Shown here: piece after piece, positions 4,770-5,517 of the stretch | Position numbering within the stretch: the first letter of the stretch is position 1 | Layout: each line of letters opens with the position of its first letter | NCBI GenBank assembly: GCA_900553955.1 | Contig: USFO01000095.1 | Span: 1-5,517, forward strand | Reading direction: 5' to 3' | DNA length: 5,517 nt | Origin: an uncultured Oscillospiraceae bacterium | GTDB lineage: Bacteria > Bacillota > Clostridia > Oscillospirales > Ruminococcaceae | Position numbers and translations under genes: made by a program | Notes under the pieces: generated by a model | The model's input: the letters and a program-made list of their open reading frames with translations, nothing else | Told to the model about the DNA's origin: nothing | Databases searched by the model: none

Positions 4770-5517
4770 TCAGCTTCTCTTTACAATTCTGCCTCCGGCG
4801 ACCACCCAAACCGGTTCCTCGTAAACGGAAAGAGGATCCCCTGCAAAGGCGGTTATATCCGCGTCCATACCGGGCGCAACAGAGCCTATTCTGCGGTCAA
4901 GCTTCAATATCCTCGCCGGAACGCTTGTTATGGCGCAGATTGCGTCATCGTGGCTCATTCCGTAGCGAACGGCAATCGCCGCCGAAAGCGGCAGATATTT
5001 TATGGGAACCTCCGGGTGGTCGGTACAAATTGCCACTTCCACTCCGGCTTTTTTGAGCACGGCGGCGGTCGCCTCCGTCTGGTTGGCAAGCTCCGGCTTC
5101 GTGCGGGTCGCTATAATGGGCCCCACTATGGCGGGAATATGCTCCGCCGCCAGCTTCTCCGGATTTATATGTCCCTCGGTGCAATGAACGAGCACCGCGT
5201 CAAGCCCGAATTCCTTTGCTATACGCACGGCGGTGAAAATATCGTCCGCTCTGTGAGCATGGAAATGCGCCTGCACTTCCCCCTTGAGCACGGCGCTGAG
5301 CGCCTCGCTTTTCATATCGAATTCCGGCTCGTCGGCATCCTCGTCTCCCTCCGCAGCATCCGCGTCCTGCATATAGCGCCGCGCCTTCATAAGCTGCTCG
5401 CGGATTATTGCCGCCGTCGCCATTCTGGTGGATGGGGACTGGTCTTTTCCGTGGTATGTATTCTTCGGATTTTCGCCGAGGGCGAACTTCATGGCGGCGG
5501 GAGCCTTTATCGCCATA
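4770..5517 (-). CDS. Amidohydrolase, imidazolonepropionase-like (partial, N-terminus off the right edge)
   Basis: This is the C-terminal part of a metal-dependent TIM-barrel amidohydrolase (COG1228-like). It likely hydrolyses a cyclic amide or related C-N bond; the substrate is unknown. About 249 residues are visible out of a usual 380-400. The Met at 5516 lies inside the conserved phrase (M)AIKAPAAMKFALGENPK, so it is almost surely internal and the true start is beyond the window. Counting from it, likely metal or active-site residues are His84/His86/His88 in QAHFHAHRADD, His111/His116 in VHCTEGH, and Asp166/His167 in CTDHPEVP. The closing GSVAPGMDADITAF...DPL and VVAGGRIV are the typical return to the small beta domain. 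An acidic loop DADAAEGDEDADEPEFD sits at about 51-67, where family members often vary. The gene ends with TGA at 4770-4772 and is followed directly by the promoter of the kinase-like gene. Confidence 0.9.
   Translation of the reverse strand, partial: MAIKAPAAMKFALGENPKNTYHGKDQSPSTRMATAAIIREQLMKARRYMQDADAAEGDEDADEPEFDMKSEALSAVLKGEVQAHFHAHRADDIFTAVRIAKEFGLDAVLVHCTEGHINPEKLAAEHIPAIVGPIIATRTKPELANQTEATAAVLKKAGVEVAICTDHPEVPIKYLPLSAAIAVRYGMSHDDAICAITSVPARILKLDRRIGSVAPGMDADITAFAGDPLSVYEEPVWVVAGGRIVKRS

Noticed and set aside
4208..5056. Rightward ORF of 282 codons across the kinase-like gene and the amidohydrolase
   Set aside because: It runs antisense through two well-recognised genes and their promoter region, and its translation shows no family motifs.
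5514..5516. ATG at 5516 as the true start of the amidohydrolase
   Set aside because: The visible residues begin in the middle of a conserved family phrase and the metal-binding N-terminal part of the barrel is missing, so the gene continues past the right edge.

Overview
The window looks like a chromosomal segment of a Gram-positive Clostridia-type bacterium, probably an Oscillospiraceae/Ruminococcaceae-like gut anaerobe. Supporting signs are a mixed base composition (GC-rich genes, AT-rich intergenic regions), strong GGAGG-type ribosome binding sites, sigma-A-type promoters, a membrane-anchored HtrA and a cytidylate-kinase-like protein typical of Firmicutes. This placement is inference. No RNA gene, CRISPR array, insertion sequence or phage gene was recognised.

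Layout from left to right. Positions 1-106 hold the 3' end of something transcribed rightward, ending in two hairpins and a T-run. A bidirectional hairpin at 107-142 closes the leftward htrA-like gene (175-1626). A 217-bp divergent regulatory region (1627-1843) separates htrA from a rightward two-component operon: an OmpR-family response regulator (1844-2521) and a 7-bp-overlapping histidine kinase (2515-3723). A strong bidirectional terminator lies at about 3722-3766. A 32-residue small ORF (3845-3943, leftward) with its own ribosome binding site and promoter follows. Then come a leftward AAA-like cytidylate-kinase-family gene (4055-4699) with a full-consensus promoter, and the C-terminal two thirds or so of an imidazolonepropionase-like amidohydrolase (4770 to the right edge).

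The most interesting signal is in the divergent region. Each of the two promoters carries a pair of 9-bp direct repeats spaced 11 bp apart (TTTCAGCTT-N2-TTTCAGCTT toward the regulator, TTTCAGCTT-N2-TTTAAGCTT toward htrA). Each pair sits just upstream of a -10-like element. In hexamer form this is TTTCAG-N5-TTTCAG and TTTCAG-N5-TTTAAG, strikingly like the streptococcal CiaR box (TTTAAG-N5-TTTAAG). CiaRH controls htrA in streptococci, and Bacillus CssRS sits beside and controls htrA-type genes. The likely reading is an envelope or secretion-stress circuit: the kinase senses a cell-surface signal, the regulator activates its own operon and the divergent htrA, and HtrA degrades or refolds damaged exported proteins.

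The second item of interest is the small amphipathic, C-terminally basic ORF at 3845-3943. Its extended -10 promoter is overlapped by a perfect 18-bp dyad. Its function is unknown.
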